This document shows, in pieces, positions 45,805 to 54,769 of a DNA stretch of 64,000 bases. Under the pieces are notes generated by a model that did not search any database, was not told the DNA's origin, and saw only the letters and a program-made list of their open reading frames with translations. How positions within the stretch are numbered: position 1 is the stretch's first letter; every line of letters starts with the position of its first letter. The translations under genes were made by a program, and so were the position numbers. Source of the stretch: Solibacillus silvestris_B (GTDB lineage: Bacteria > Bacillota > Bacilli > Bacillales_A > Planococcaceae); the NCBI RefSeq assembly GCF_051967575.1, contig NZ_JBQCJW010000006.1, forward strand, positions 1 through 64,000, written 5' to 3'.

Positions 45805-46515
45805 ATGAATACAGATTTAAATATCTTCTTAGCGTTCGGTGCTGGTTTTTTGAGTTTTATCTCGCCGTGCACCTTACCGCTTTATCCGGCGTTTTTGTCA
45901 TACATTACGGGCATGACGCTGGATGAGCTGAAAACCGAACGTGGAATGATGCAAAAACGCGCCATTTTACATACATTATTTTTCCTGCTCGGATTTTCTC
46001 TTATATTTATTGCCATCGGATTCGGGACATCTTTAGCGAAAGAGTTTTTCTTCCAATACCAAGATTTATTGCGTCAAATTGGGGCGATTTTAATTGTCGC
46101 ATTCGGGCTGATGATCGTTGGCTTACTGCAAATAGACTTTTTGATGAAGGACCGGAAATTCCAGTTTAAAAACCGCCCATCAGGATATTTCGGATCTATG
46201 CTGATTGGTTTGGCGTTCGCTGCTGGCTGGACACCATGCACAGGGCCGATATTAATGGCCATTATTACACTTGGCGGGACAAATCCAGACTCGGCTATTT
46301 GGTATATGATCGCCTATTATTTAGGGTTTGCGATTCCATTCTTTACATTGTCGTTCTTCATTACGCGAATGAACTGGATACGCACACATAGCCAAAAAAT
46401 CATTAAAGTGGGCGGTTATATTATGATCGCTGTCGGTATCCTATTGTTCTTTGATGGATTGACATATATCATTACAATCTTCTTGCCAATTTTCGGCGGG
46501 TTTAAAGGTTTCTAA
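45805..46515 (+). CDS. ccdA: CcdA, thiol-disulfide electron carrier for cytochrome c maturation
   Basis: A 236-residue membrane protein with six helices and two redox cysteines, Cys22 in SPCTLPLYP and Cys145 in GWTPCTGP, the CcdA/DsbD-beta signatures. It passes reducing power from cytoplasmic thioredoxin across the membrane to keep apocytochrome c thiols reduced, and serves thiol proteins needed in sporulation. The start is ATG 45805 after AAGGAG (long spacing); GTG 45784 lies before the ribosome site. It heads the ccdA-ccdB-ccdC cluster. Confidence 0.93.
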   Translation: MNTDLNIFLAFGAGFLSFISPCTLPLYPAFLSYITGMTLDELKTERGMMQKRAILHTLFFLLGFSLIFIAIGFGTSLAKEFFFQYQDLLRQIGAILIVAFGLMIVGLLQIDFLMKDRKFQFKNRPSGYFGSMLIGLAFAAGWTPCTGPILMAIITLGGTNPDSAIWYMIAYYLGFAIPFFTLSFFITRMNWIRTHSQKIIKVGGYIMIAVGILLFFDGLTYIITIFLPIFGGFKGF

Positions 46516-46570
46516 TAGTTCCATGCATACTCATACCGTGCTATACTAGGGAAAGTGATGTGATCGATAA

Positions 46571-46960
46571 ATGCCGACCGTTTTAATTGTAGATGATGCG
46601 CTGTTTATGCGTGCAGCAATTGGCAATATGCTAAAAGAATTTGGCTTTGACGTTGTAGGTGAAGCTTCGAACGGCAAAGAAGCAGTTGCGCTTTATGATC
46701 AGCTGCAGCCGGACTTAGTGACGATGGACATAACAATGCCTGTCATGACAGGTATTGAGGCTGTGAAACGAATTATTGAAAAACATGCAGATGCAAAAAT
46801 TATTATGATTACGGCACTGGGGCAGCAAAATAAAATCAAAGCGGCAATTGAGAGCGGTGCGAAAGATTTTATTACGAAACCTTTTCAGCCGGAACAGCTG
46901 AAAGAGGTAGCATTCAATGTACTCAATTTGACTTCTTTCAGCAGCAAATTCCCAACTTGA
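46571..46960 (+). CDS. ccdB: CcdB/YneI, single-domain CheY-like response regulator
   Basis: A 129-residue receiver domain: acidic pair DDALFMRAAI, phospho-acceptor Asp in LVTMDITMP, Thr in IMITALGQ and Lys in DFITKPFQP, all intact. There is no output domain. Position directly after ccdA matches B. subtilis yneI (ccdB); its role there is unclear and it is not essential for cytochrome c synthesis. ATG 46571, weak ribosome site GTGATGTG. Confidence 0.85.
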   Translation: MPTVLIVDDALFMRAAIGNMLKEFGFDVVGEASNGKEAVALYDQLQPDLVTMDITMPVMTGIEAVKRIIEKHADAKIIMITALGQQNKIKAAIESGAKDFITKPFQPEQLKEVAFNVLNLTSFSSKFPT

Positions 46961-47098
46961 AGATAGCGGGAGAATTCCAGCCGGCCGCCTTTTTACGGTG
47001 TCCAAAACGCGTCAAACTCCTGCAGATCAATAAGGTACATACAATGACATCGTGAGGCAATTGATCATAAAATAAGTCAACATAAGAGGAGGAATATG

Positions 47099-47590
47099 AT
47101 GTTTGACAGTATACCTTCTCACTATTTATTAATTGGTTCGACGATTATGGCCGTAATAATGGGTTCGTTCGTGATGGTCATACGGCTCCGTGCGCAAAAA
47201 AAGCCAGTATCGACAAAAAAAATACTCATCCCGCCATTTGCAATGTCAACAGGGGCATTGATGTTTATTTTTGAGGAATTTCGTGTGGCTCCGATTCAAA
47301 TAGTGGAAGCGGCGGTAATTGGCCTGCTATTTTCGCTCGTACTAATACTTACATCGAAATTTGAAGTAAGAGATGGCGCGATTTACATGAAGCAATCAAA
47401 GGCGTTTCCTTTTATATTAGTGGGATTACTTATTTTACGGGTTATTTTGAAATTAATATTTGCAGAAAGCTTTGACGTCGGAGAGCTTGCAGGAATGTTC
47501 TTTATTCTGGCATTCTCGATGATTTTGCCGTGGCGCATCGGCATGCTCATCAAGTACAAAAGGCTTGAAAAATCTCAAATTGTTGCATAA
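47099..47590 (+). CDS. ccdC: CcdC/YneJ membrane protein
   Basis: A 163-residue protein with about five membrane segments. IPPFAMSTGALMFIFEEFRV and the final FSMILPWRIGMLIKYKRL match CcdC (YneJ) of Bacilli. Third gene of the ccd cluster, after GAGGAGG; the second of two ATGs fits the spacing better. Its biochemical role is not established. The 135-bp gap after ccdB could hold a separate promoter. A terminator follows. Confidence 0.85.
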   Translation: MFDSIPSHYLLIGSTIMAVIMGSFVMVIRLRAQKKPVSTKKILIPPFAMSTGALMFIFEEFRVAPIQIVEAAVIGLLFSLVLILTSKFEVRDGAIYMKQSKAFPFILVGLLILRVILKLIFAESFDVGELAGMFFILAFSMILPWRIGMLIKYKRLEKSQIVA

Positions 47591-47594
47591 AAAA

Positions 47595-47636
47595 GGCTGC
47601 CGCTGAAAGTTTTCCACTTTTCAGGGCAGCTTTTTC
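47595..47636. terminator. Terminator between ccdC and the DUF2621 gene
   Basis: GGCTGCC-CTGAAA...TTTCAG-GGCAGC stem with a T-run on the + side and A residues before it, so it may also stop the convergent gene. Confidence 0.8.
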
Positions 47637-47665
47637 TGCGTTTAAGCAACTGACATATTTGCCCA

Positions 47666-48100
47666 TTAAACCTCAAACAAATGGTCGTAATTCGTCGTGT
47701 CAATTTCCATTTCCTTCAGTTTTTTGCGCAGAAATTTATGGTCGCGCTTTGGCGAGGCGATAATATATCCGCGGATAATTAAATCCAGATTGATTTTCGT
47801 CGCATGTTCCTCAAGTGCTATTTCTCCGATTTTGCCGGCTATCTTTTCTTTCGCTACTTGGCGGAACAGCTCTGGAACAGGACTGACAAGCTCTGCAAGT
47901 AAAGCTTTTTCGTCGTCTCCCCATAAATGGACCGTTTTATCCAAGTAAATATTCTGCCAATCCAAATCGGATTTCCCGTCCTGTTTCGGCAGCGCCTTCA
48001 AAAATTTGCGGAACATAAAAAAGCCGCCAATCCCCATAAGCGAAATCAACACTACAACCCAAAATAGTATAAACCATAAAAACCAGCCTTCCAAGTCCAC
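47666..48100 (-). CDS. DUF2621 (YneK-like) membrane protein
   Basis: A 144-residue protein with one N-terminal membrane helix (FLWFILFWVVVLISLMGIGGF) and a soluble domain ending in the basic KRDHKFLRKKLKEMEID segment. Start is a GTG at 48100 after GAGGTG, giving DLEGWFLWFILFW as in YneK. It lies next to ccdC, convergent, as in Bacillus. Function unknown. Confidence 0.8.
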   Translation of the reverse strand: MDLEGWFLWFILFWVVVLISLMGIGGFFMFRKFLKALPKQDGKSDLDWQNIYLDKTVHLWGDDEKALLAELVSPVPELFRQVAKEKIAGKIGEIALEEHATKINLDLIIRGYIIASPKRDHKFLRKKLKEMEIDTTNYDHLFEV

Positions 48101-48219
48101 AATGTTCACCTCAATTTTACTCAATATTGTCTATTATATAAGGTTTTGTAAAATATTTCATCGTCCTTGTCCCTTTTTTCGATAAATCGTGACATATATA
48201 GGGCAAGGAGGTGAGGAAC

Positions 48220-48438
48220 ATGAACGAATTCGGATTTTTATCTGCATCATTGTCAGTGTTTTTTCAAACGGGTGTAGACGAATACAATGAGCCAATCATT
48301 AAAAGCGCTACGTACCGCAATTTGGCAAATAATGTGACTGCACAGCAGCTTCACACAGTCGCATTGGCCATCGTCGGGTTGACGGATTACAGTTATATTG
48401 AATCTGTAAAAACCCAAAAAGAAAGCGTAACGGCTTAA
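48220..48438 (+). CDS. DUF1659 protein
   Basis: A 72-residue protein of the DUF1659 family (SLSVFFQTGVDEYNEPIIKS, then SATYRNLANNVTAQQLHTVA). Start ATG 48220 with AAGGAGG 8 bp upstream. First of the trio DUF1659-DUF2922-YvrJ that recurs in Bacillales; spacing of about 30 bp to the next gene indicates one operon. Function not known. Confidence 0.85.
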   Translation: MNEFGFLSASLSVFFQTGVDEYNEPIIKSATYRNLANNVTAQQLHTVALAIVGLTDYSYIESVKTQKESVTA

Positions 48439-48470
48439 TCGGGTAAAACGAATGGAATGGAGGTGAGATG

Positions 48471-48692
48471 ATGGCACAAGTACTGCAATTGACATTTGCG
48501 AATACTGCCGGCAACACGATGACGATCAATATTAGTGATCCGAAACCGAATTTGACTGAAGCGGAAATAAATGCGGCGATGCAAACAATTATCGACCAGA
48601 CCGCTTTCTCGAAGGATGGTTTTCTATTCAACGCGAAAAAATCAGCGAGAATTGTCGAGCGTCATGTGACGGATTTTGAATTGATGAACTAA
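48471..48692 (+). CDS. DUF2922 protein
   Basis: A 73-residue protein of the DUF2922 family (LQLTFANTAGNTMTINISDP and FSKDGFLFNAKKSARIVER). It follows the DUF1659 gene with GGAGGTG before the second of two ATGs. No signal or membrane segment. Function not known. Confidence 0.85.
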   Translation: MAQVLQLTFANTAGNTMTINISDPKPNLTEAEINAAMQTIIDQTAFSKDGFLFNAKKSARIVERHVTDFELMN

Positions 48693-48696
48693 AAGT

Positions 48697-48732
48697 AAAG
48701 CCGGTGAAGTGTAATGCTTTGCCGGCTTTTTC
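48697..48732 (+). terminator. Hairpin between DUF2922 and yvrJ-like genes
   Basis: AAAGCCGG-GAAG...CTT-GCCGGCTTTTT: a terminator in form, which may reduce transcription into the YvrJ gene. Confidence 0.7.
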
Positions 48733-48785
48733 ATAGTGGAATGGAGCGGATAGCCTCCATAAGAAAAAACAAAGGAGGGATTTTG

Positions 48786-48926
48786 ATGGACCAGTGGATT
48801 GCAATCATTCAGGAAGTGACGTTTCCGATCTTTATTTCATTCTATTTGTTATATCGCATCGAAACAAAGCTAGAAGCGATTCATAGTGCACTCGTTGTAC
48901 TTCATAATCCGAATGAACGCATATGA
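48786..48926 (+). CDS. YvrJ-family small membrane protein
   Basis: A 46-residue YvrJ-type protein (QWIAIIQEVTFPIFISFYLL, then YRIETKLEAIHSAL): one membrane helix and an amphipathic tail. ATG 48786 follows AAAGGAGGG. Third member of the DUF1659-DUF2922-YvrJ set. YvrJ-like proteins resemble small BhlA/holin-type proteins, but no activity is established. Confidence 0.85.
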   Translation: MDQWIAIIQEVTFPIFISFYLLYRIETKLEAIHSALVVLHNPNERI

Positions 48927-49041
48927 GTTGTGAATCACCCTTTCACAATTTTGACACAGAACCTTTCGAACTGTTTGTATTGAGAATGTACACAACATTC
49001 GATAAGATGAAGATAATGTTTGGAAGAGTGGAGAGAGAGAA

Positions 49042-49656
49042 ATGAAAAAGAAAAACTTAGTATTGGCATTTGTACTCATAATAGCAACAGTGCTTTCAGC
49101 TTGCAGCAATTATCAATTCAAACCGACGACAAACTTTGAAATTGGCGATTTTACGGTGACCGACCAGCGCAACGAGGAAGTAACGCTGGAAAGCTTGAAA
49201 GGGGAACCGTGGCTGGCGATGTTCATTTTCACAAACTGTACGTCCATTTGCCCGCCAATGACGCAAAACATGAAGCTCATTCAGGACAAGCTTGAGGAGG
49301 AGGGACTTGAACAATATAAAATTGTCGCATTTTCCGTTGATCCGACCTATGATACACCTGAACGCCTGACAGAATATTTAAATCGCTTTAATCCATCAAA
49401 TGAGTCGAAATGGTATATGCTGACAGGCTATAACCAGAAATTCATTGAGCAATTTGCAAGAAATTCGTTTAAAACCCCAGTACAGGCTATTGAAGGAGAT
49501 GATCAGGTGATCCATGCCGATACATTTTTCCTAGTCGATGAAAAGGGAGTTGCCGTGAAAAACTATTCCGGCAATGGCGGTATCGGCGATGAAGTGCCTT
49601 TTGATACGATTGTTAGTGATATGGAAGCTTTAATAAAGGAACGGTTAAAAAATTAA
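49042..49656 (+). CDS. SCO1/SenC-family copper chaperone lipoprotein
   Basis: A 204-residue protein with a lipobox (LSAC, Cys21) and a thioredoxin-fold SCO domain. The copper ligands are present: Cys66 and Cys70 in TNCTSICPP and His158 in VIHADTFF. SCO proteins deliver copper to the CuA site of cytochrome c oxidase at the outer membrane face. Its location 2 kb from ccdABC agrees with a respiratory role. ATG after GGAGAGAGAG; a strong terminator follows. Confidence 0.93.
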   Translation: MKKKNLVLAFVLIIATVLSACSNYQFKPTTNFEIGDFTVTDQRNEEVTLESLKGEPWLAMFIFTNCTSICPPMTQNMKLIQDKLEEEGLEQYKIVAFSVDPTYDTPERLTEYLNRFNPSNESKWYMLTGYNQKFIEQFARNSFKTPVQAIEGDDQVIHADTFFLVDEKGVAVKNYSGNGGIGDEVPFDTIVSDMEALIKERLKN

Positions 49657-49660
49657 TGAT

Positions 49661-49698
49661 AAACCCGCTGAAAAGTGCAATGCTTTTAGCGGGTTTTT
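49661..49698 (+). terminator. Terminator after the SCO1-family gene
   Basis: AAACCCGCT-AAAG...CTTT-AGCGGGTTTTT stem with T-run. Confidence 0.85.
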
Positions 49699-49857
49699 AT
49701 ATGAAGAAATCTAAATTCACACGAAATAAAATATTCCGCCAATGTACCCGAAATATTACAGCAAGACTAATTTTTCGTTGAATGTACATAAATATTCAAT
49801 TATAATTATATTTATAAACGGACGTATGAAGGAATCCCCTTTGGAAGAAGTGTTTAC

Positions 49858-50490
49858 ATGAGTTTGTATTTTGCGTATGTGATGGTCGGCTTGGCCATTG
49901 CGATGCCAGTCGGTGCCATTACAGTCGAAATGACGAAACAAGGCCTGAAAAACGGATTTATGCATGGCTGGGCAGTTGGGCTTGGCGGAATGACGATAGA
50001 TGTCGCGTTAATATTGGCGCTGTATTTTGGCGTGGCGAAATTTTTGTCTTTATCGTATATCCAGATGCCTCTTTGGATTATCGGTGCGGCCTTTTTATTT
50101 ATGCTTGCATATGACTCGATAAAAAATGCGGACAAGGATATCACATTGGCGGGGGAAAAAGTGAATAAATCATTTTTCTCGACTTACCGAAATGGCCTTT
50201 TAGTAGCTGTATCACCAGGGAATTTAGTATTTTGGATTTCCGTGTTTGGCGCAGTTTTGGCAGATTCCTATTCAGGAAATGGTGCCAATCAATTTTTAAT
50301 TGTAGCTTTAGGAATTTTATCGGGCATTTTGCTGCATGATATCGGGCTGTTAACGATTGTCTCTTTATCAAGGAAAGTGATGAACCGAAAAATGATCAAA
50401 TGGACATCGATTATCGCAGGTCTGTTGTTATTTGGCTTTGGCTGCTATTTTCTCTATGAATTTTATGTTGATGCGAAAAATCTAATATAA
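49858..50490 (+). CDS. LysE-family translocator (first copy)
   Basis: A 210-residue protein with six membrane segments. AMPVGAITVEMTKQGLKNGF is the LysE/RhtB-type N-terminal motif and AVSPGNLVFWISVFGAVL the matching mid-protein motif. It should export an amino acid or similar compound. ATG after GGAAGAAG. It stands alone between two terminators. A second LysE-family gene is at 62667. Confidence 0.85.
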   Translation: MSLYFAYVMVGLAIAMPVGAITVEMTKQGLKNGFMHGWAVGLGGMTIDVALILALYFGVAKFLSLSYIQMPLWIIGAAFLFMLAYDSIKNADKDITLAGEKVNKSFFSTYRNGLLVAVSPGNLVFWISVFGAVLADSYSGNGANQFLIVALGILSGILLHDIGLLTIVSLSRKVMNRKMIKWTSIIAGLLLFGFGCYFLYEFYVDAKNLI

Positions 50491-50497
50491 TACTAGC

Positions 50498-50533
50498 AGC
50501 GTCCTTAAATGAAATATTTAAGGGCGCTTTTTA
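50498..50533 (+). terminator. Terminator after the first LysE-family gene
   Basis: AGCG-CCTTAAAT-GAAAT-ATTTAAGG-CGCTTTTT hairpin with one mismatch. Confidence 0.8.
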
Positions 50534-51011
50534 AATCCGTTTTTATTTACGGGCCAATCAAACAGGGGAAATTTGCAGCCGAATTGTTTAGCGGCTTCCA
50601 ACATATTTGAAGGTGTAGCAATTGTTCGGGATTGTTGGCGTGCATTTAAATCACATTCAGGATTCACGGAAAATTACTCTTTCGGGATGTTTCGTGGGAA
50701 ATGACATTTACGGTGGCGGTAAGCTGGATGGTAAATCCGCCTTCAGATTATTGTGATTGACTGCTGTATTGGGCTTGCGGTAAAAAAACCGGGCAGAGAA
50801 ACAAATGGCATCATTTGCTTTCTATCCGGCTATAAATATCGTAAGGATTGAAGGGAATATACGTTCTGTTTATAGTGCTCTTCAAATAGAAGTCTGCACT
50901 ATTCGCTTTTCATATTATTAGTATAGCTGAAATTTAAATAAAAGTCTATATTTTCAATTATTTTACATCTAAAATAAATCCATCGGCCGAAATAATAAAA
51001 TGGAGTTTTTT
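50534..51011. other. Intergenic region before the MFS gene
   Basis: No open frame with coding character, no palindromic element of the A-D type and no clear promoter were seen. Confidence 0.4.
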
Positions 51012-52229
51012 ATGGGCAAAAAATTTGTATGGAATCGTAATTTGAGAATAAGGCTTGCAGCGGAGACTGTTTTTAATATTTTCTACTGGATGTACTTCCC
51101 GTTCATCGCAATATATTTTAGCGGAACTTTAGGTTTAGGCTGGACAGGTATACTAATGACGCTCCCGCCAATTATTAGCTTAATTGCCGGATTGGCGGGA
51201 GGGGCTTTTGCGGATAAATATGGACGCAGAAAGGTGATGCTTTGGGGCACAGGCATACAAATCATAATGTTCATGCTATTTGCGGGCTCACAATTCATTT
51301 GGCTGGATTATGCGGCTTTTTTAGGAATCACGATTGGAAAAGGCTTGTATAAACCAGCAAGTGATGCGATGGTTGCGGATACGGTTCCTCATGAGGAGAG
51401 AAAGGCAGTATTCGCGACATTTTTGACGGGTGGCAACATTGGGGCGGTTGTGGGGCCTGTAGTGGGTGCTTGGCTGTTCTTTGATTACCGGGAGGAATTG
51501 CTGTCATGCTGTGCCATTGTTTTGATCGTTTACTTCATATTAATTTTTAGACGTTTTAAAGAAACATTGCCGACAGCTTCTGCAAAAGAAGCAGCTTCTA
51601 TTAAACAAGAATTTATGAGCTATACAGCCATACTGAACGATAAAAAGTTTGCCTATTATTTAGGCGCGGGAATATTTTCGGTCATTGCGATTATGCAGCT
51701 GGATTTATATCTTGCCATTTATATTTACGAAGCAGTGCCAAGCCAGAAATTGTTCGCATTTTTGAATTATGAGCTTTCGAGCGAACAGATTTTAGGTTAT
51801 TTGTTAGGGGTAAATGGCATTTTATTCGTTTTATTTATTTTGCCTGTCACGAAATGGCTGAAATCATGGCAGGACATGCATGTTTTTATTTTAAGCTGCC
51901 TGCTGTCGGGGTTTGGTATGTTCGCTGTCGTTTTTACCGCAAATATTTGGCTATTATTTGTGCTGACAATCATCTTTACATTCGGGGAAATTGTAAGAGC
52001 GCCTGTACTCTATAATTTTGTGAGTGAATATGCGCCGCAACATGCGAGAGGCCAATATATGGCTGCTTCGAATATGCAATTTACGATTGGCCGTTTTTTG
52101 GCGCCGTGTACGATTTTACTGGCACAGTTTTTTGAGCCATTCATAGTTTTCAGTTTTATCCTGCTGTGCGCACTCGCAAGTCTGATTCTTTATATAAAAC
52201 TGTATAACATGCCGAGAAGCGCCAATTAG
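51012..52229 (+). CDS. MFS transporter
   Basis: A 405-residue protein with about twelve membrane segments. The loop 2-3 motif GGAFADKYGRRKVML is the MFS signature and GNIGAVVGPVVGAWLF matches the drug:H+ antiporter motif C. It is therefore probably a proton-driven exporter, substrate unknown. ATG 51012 is chosen because ATGGAG, 6 bp upstream, provides the ribosome site; ATG 51000 overlaps that site. Monocistronic with a terminator. Confidence 0.88.
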   Translation: MGKKFVWNRNLRIRLAAETVFNIFYWMYFPFIAIYFSGTLGLGWTGILMTLPPIISLIAGLAGGAFADKYGRRKVMLWGTGIQIIMFMLFAGSQFIWLDYAAFLGITIGKGLYKPASDAMVADTVPHEERKAVFATFLTGGNIGAVVGPVVGAWLFFDYREELLSCCAIVLIVYFILIFRRFKETLPTASAKEAASIKQEFMSYTAILNDKKFAYYLGAGIFSVIAIMQLDLYLAIYIYEAVPSQKLFAFLNYELSSEQILGYLLGVNGILFVLFILPVTKWLKSWQDMHVFILSCLLSGFGMFAVVFTANIWLLFVLTIIFTFGEIVRAPVLYNFVSEYAPQHARGQYMAASNMQFTIGRFLAPCTILLAQFFEPFIVFSFILLCALASLILYIKLYNMPRSAN

Positions 52230-52291
52230 CTTTTAAAGAGTATTGGAAGTTTTATTTAAAGACAAATCAGTAGGCAATTATTCAAAAATTC

Positions 52292-52326
52292 AGCCTGCCC
52301 AGCATAATGCTTGGGCAGGCTCTTTA
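52292..52326. terminator. Terminator between MFS and VanY genes
   Basis: AGCCTGCCCAGCA-TAA-TGCTTGGGCAGGCT, a nearly perfect 13-14 bp stem, then CTTTAT. Lies between convergent genes. Confidence 0.75.
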
Positions 52327-52371
52327 TGATGCCGATAAAGCGGCGATTAAAGACTATAGTTTAAATTCCGG

Positions 52372-53157
52372 CTATTCGATAATCGATGTAATGATGTATC
52401 CGTCGGTATTATCGCCTGAAACAGTGAAATTTTCGGTGTCCGGAATTTTAGCGATCTCCTTACCATGCTCGTACTGAAGAAAATACGTTACACCTGCAAT
52501 TTTCGCCACATGCTCTTTTTTATTTTTCAGGAAACTAATATACTCCTCCAACGCCAAATCTTTTTTATCGATGATGATGCTGTGCGGCAGTCCTACATAG
52601 CGAAAATGCCAAGGCTCAAAAGCAATGCCTGTAACATCTACTTTGTTTTCGGGATAGCGTAGAATGAAACCGAATTTTGCCGCATTTTCTGCCAGCCAAT
52701 CACCTTCAATAACTTTATCCATTGTACCTTGCGTCGAGCCGATATCCAAAGAAAGCCCGCTCTGATGCTCGCTATATCCCGATGGAAGTGCATAGCTGGC
52801 ACCATTTTCCTCATATAGCTGCTGCTGTGCCTTTCCGCTTCTGTAAGTGCTGTTGATTTTAAAATGCCGAACCCCGTCTTTGGCGGCAGCCTCAAACATT
52901 TCCTGCAAAGGTTTCATGACATTTATTTGCAGTAAGTAATCAGAATCGACCACTACGTTTTTTGCGATGTTTTCAGGGATAACCGATAAGTTCGTTGGAT
53001 CCTGCTGCAGCTTAGTTTCTTTATTAATTAAAATTAGATCCCCGCTGTAAACCGATTCATCAATAAGTGAAATTTCCTGCTCGAGTGTTGGGGATTCCTT
53101 AAAAAAGCACAGATAAACAACGATTACAATGATAAACGAAAATATTATCTTTTTCAT
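52372..53157 (-). CDS. VanY-family D-Ala-D-Ala carboxypeptidase
   Basis: A 261-residue, membrane-anchored or secreted enzyme (N-terminal helix about 3-18). The VanY domain carries STYRSGKAQ (substrate Arg), zinc ligands His131 and Asp138 in SEHQSGLSLDIG, and Glu181 and His184 in FEPWHFRYVG. It should remove the terminal D-Ala from wall pentapeptides outside the cell. The C-terminal 45 residues are an extra beta-rich tail. No vancomycin-resistance genes are nearby, so it is a housekeeping wall enzyme. ATG after AGAAAAAGGAG. Confidence 0.88.
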   Translation of the reverse strand: MKKIIFSFIIVIVVYLCFFKESPTLEQEISLIDESVYSGDLILINKETKLQQDPTNLSVIPENIAKNVVVDSDYLLQINVMKPLQEMFEAAAKDGVRHFKINSTYRSGKAQQQLYEENGASYALPSGYSEHQSGLSLDIGSTQGTMDKVIEGDWLAENAAKFGFILRYPENKVDVTGIAFEPWHFRYVGLPHSIIIDKKDLALEEYISFLKNKKEHVAKIAGVTYFLQYEHGKEIAKIPDTENFTVSGDNTDGYIITSIIE

Positions 53158-53377
53158 TAAAACTCTCTCCTTTTTCTCCTAGTTCCTATGATAAAGAAGA
53201 AAGCTTAAATTTAAAGTAGGGAAAATCTTAATTTTTTCTTAATTTTAGAGGAAGCCTCGTTTCAAAGTGAATTTATCTGTTGCTGTTCCAAACCCGGATA
53301 AACCTATTAAACTTCTGGTTAGTATTTTTATTTATGGGTAAATAAAGATGGACACGCATAAAGGAGGAGGTTTTTTT

Positions 53378-53584
53378 ATGGCAACAAAGGAATTGGCTTT
53401 GCACGAACAGCTGGAAGTCCATGAAGTGTTGATTTTCAAAACGAATTGTGTGACAAAGGGCAAATTATTCGTCGATCTTGTTCAGGATAAGAAGCTGAAG
53501 GAAATACTTGAAGAAGACCTGGAACTTTCGGTCAAGGCAATTAAAGACTTAAAAAAAGTGCTTGCGGATGCGAGTAAAAAATAG
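53378..53584 (+). CDS. Small CotF-related spore-coat-like protein
   Basis: A 68-residue helical protein (LHEQLEVHEVLIFKTNCVTK, then DLELSVKAIKDLKKVLA) resembling the short coat-associated proteins encoded next to cotF homologues (YraG/YhcQ-like N-terminal half). ATG 53378 after AAAGGAGGAGG; 10 codons earlier is another ATG without a ribosome site. It lies 17 bp before the CotF gene, clearly one operon, probably expressed in the mother cell. Confidence 0.75.
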   Translation: MATKELALHEQLEVHEVLIFKTNCVTKGKLFVDLVQDKKLKEILEEDLELSVKAIKDLKKVLADASKK

Positions 53585-53601
53585 TTGAGGAGGAATGGAC
53601 A

Positions 53602-53916
53602 ATGCCGTCAGAAAAATCGGAAGAAACAAACAATGAACAGCTTGATATATCAATTATTGATGATATGGCCATTGCGACCGACTTGCTCATCACATCAAAA
53701 GCGGCAGTCAGAAGTTTGGCGGTAGCTATTACGGAAACCGCTACTCCATCTGTCAAAAAGCTGCTGCGTCGCGAGCTAGACAATGCGATCGATACACATG
53801 ACAAAATCGCGCAATATATGATAAGAAACGAAATGTATCATGCCTATGATTTAACTGAGCAAATAGAGCATGATTTGGAAAAAGCGGATATCGCCCTGGA
53901 TTTGGCGAAAAAATAA
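53602..53916 (+). CDS. CotF-family spore coat protein
   Basis: A 104-residue protein with the CotF pattern: IIDDMAIATDLLITSKAAVR, then AVAITETATPSVKKLLRREL and AIDTHDKIAQYMI. It is a four-helix ferritin-like fold without metal ligands in the relatives. It supports a spore-forming host. Start ATG after GAGGAGG; operon with the preceding small protein and a terminator after. Confidence 0.85.
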   Translation: MPSEKSEETNNEQLDISIIDDMAIATDLLITSKAAVRSLAVAITETATPSVKKLLRRELDNAIDTHDKIAQYMIRNEMYHAYDLTEQIEHDLEKADIALDLAKK

Positions 53917-53921
53917 TTGGA

Positions 53922-53955
53922 GGCGGCTGAAACTAGCATCAGCCGCCTTCTTTCT
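53922..53955 (+). terminator. Terminator after the CotF gene
   Basis: GGCGGCTGA-AACTAGCA-TCAGCCGCC perfect stem, then TTCTTTCT. Confidence 0.8.
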
Positions 53956-54103
53956 GTATATTGCACTGCTGGGATTTGACGTACTTATCGTGACAATGCT
54001 GGCGGCGGCAGGGGGGACTTTCATAAAAAATCAATCGGAATTGCCGAATTAAAGGAGACCCGCTAATGTAAATGAAAAGATAGACAGCTTGAAAAAGTAA
54101 AAA

Positions 54104-54140
54104 AAGATGCCGCCTGTACAATAAAGCCGGCATCTTCTTG
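54104..54140. terminator. Second hairpin downstream of the CotF operon
   Basis: AAGATGCCG...CGGCATCTT stem with a 15-bp loop, A-run before and T-rich after. May serve the convergent gene at 54209. Confidence 0.6.
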
Positions 54141-54208
54141 AAGTGGACGAACTTTAAAAACCCTCTTTATAAATGAGGCCGACTTTTAGAGGCTTTTGCA
54201 AAATCGCA

Positions 54209-54406
54209 TTAGCTCTTCCTATTAATAAAAGAATGAACTGCTAATATAAGTGTGATAAGAGGGAATGCAAACCACAATGAGCCTCTTTCGAAAAAGTATT
54301 TGAATTCAGGTATAAACACCAAATATTTGCAAACGAACATAAACATAAAAAATGAGCCAACTAATAAAATTGCTTCAGGAGCATTTACAACTTTCTTTTT
54401 TTCCAT
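54209..54406 (-). CDS. Small two-helix membrane protein
   Basis: A 65-residue protein with two hydrophobic segments (AILLVGSFFMFMFVCKYLVF and LWFAFPLITLILAVHSF). ATG 54406 follows GGAGG at 9 bp; a TTG 21 bp earlier precedes that site. No family recognised. Confidence 0.6.
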   Translation of the reverse strand: MEKKKVVNAPEAILLVGSFFMFMFVCKYLVFIPEFKYFFERGSLWFAFPLITLILAVHSFINRKS

Positions 54407-54427
54407 TAAGAACAACCTCCAATTCAA

Positions 54428-54769
54428 CGTTCCTTAGAAAATATTACCATAAAAATTGGGCAGTGAGCGACATTTTCTGTAAAGCCACCATTGAACAGGA
54501 AGAAGAATCACCCTCGTTTACCAACTGAACTGGTGTGAAGAGAACAATACGAATTACCGCAACTGAATGAAACAGGTTAGCATGTTGGGCGAATTTAAAA
54601 TTGAAAAATTAAAACTCCCGAACAAGGCTTCAATATAAAACGGTAACAAAATGAGATGGCTAATAGGGGGAATTATAACTACAACAAGAGCAGCATAGTT
54701 CCCGCTGCTTTTTTGTTCATAAATGTAATTATGACAAAGGAATGGTTTACAAATATTTACTTGTGATTT
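54428..54769. other. Intergenic region upstream of the third padR
   Basis: No gene seen. A small hairpin AGCAGC...GCTGCTTTTTTG at 54689-54716 looks like a terminator, but no gene on the + strand precedes it closely. Confidence 0.4.

Noticed and set aside
53870..54052. 60-codon frame spanning the CotF terminator
   Set aside because: It overlaps the CotF gene and runs through a strong terminator hairpin.
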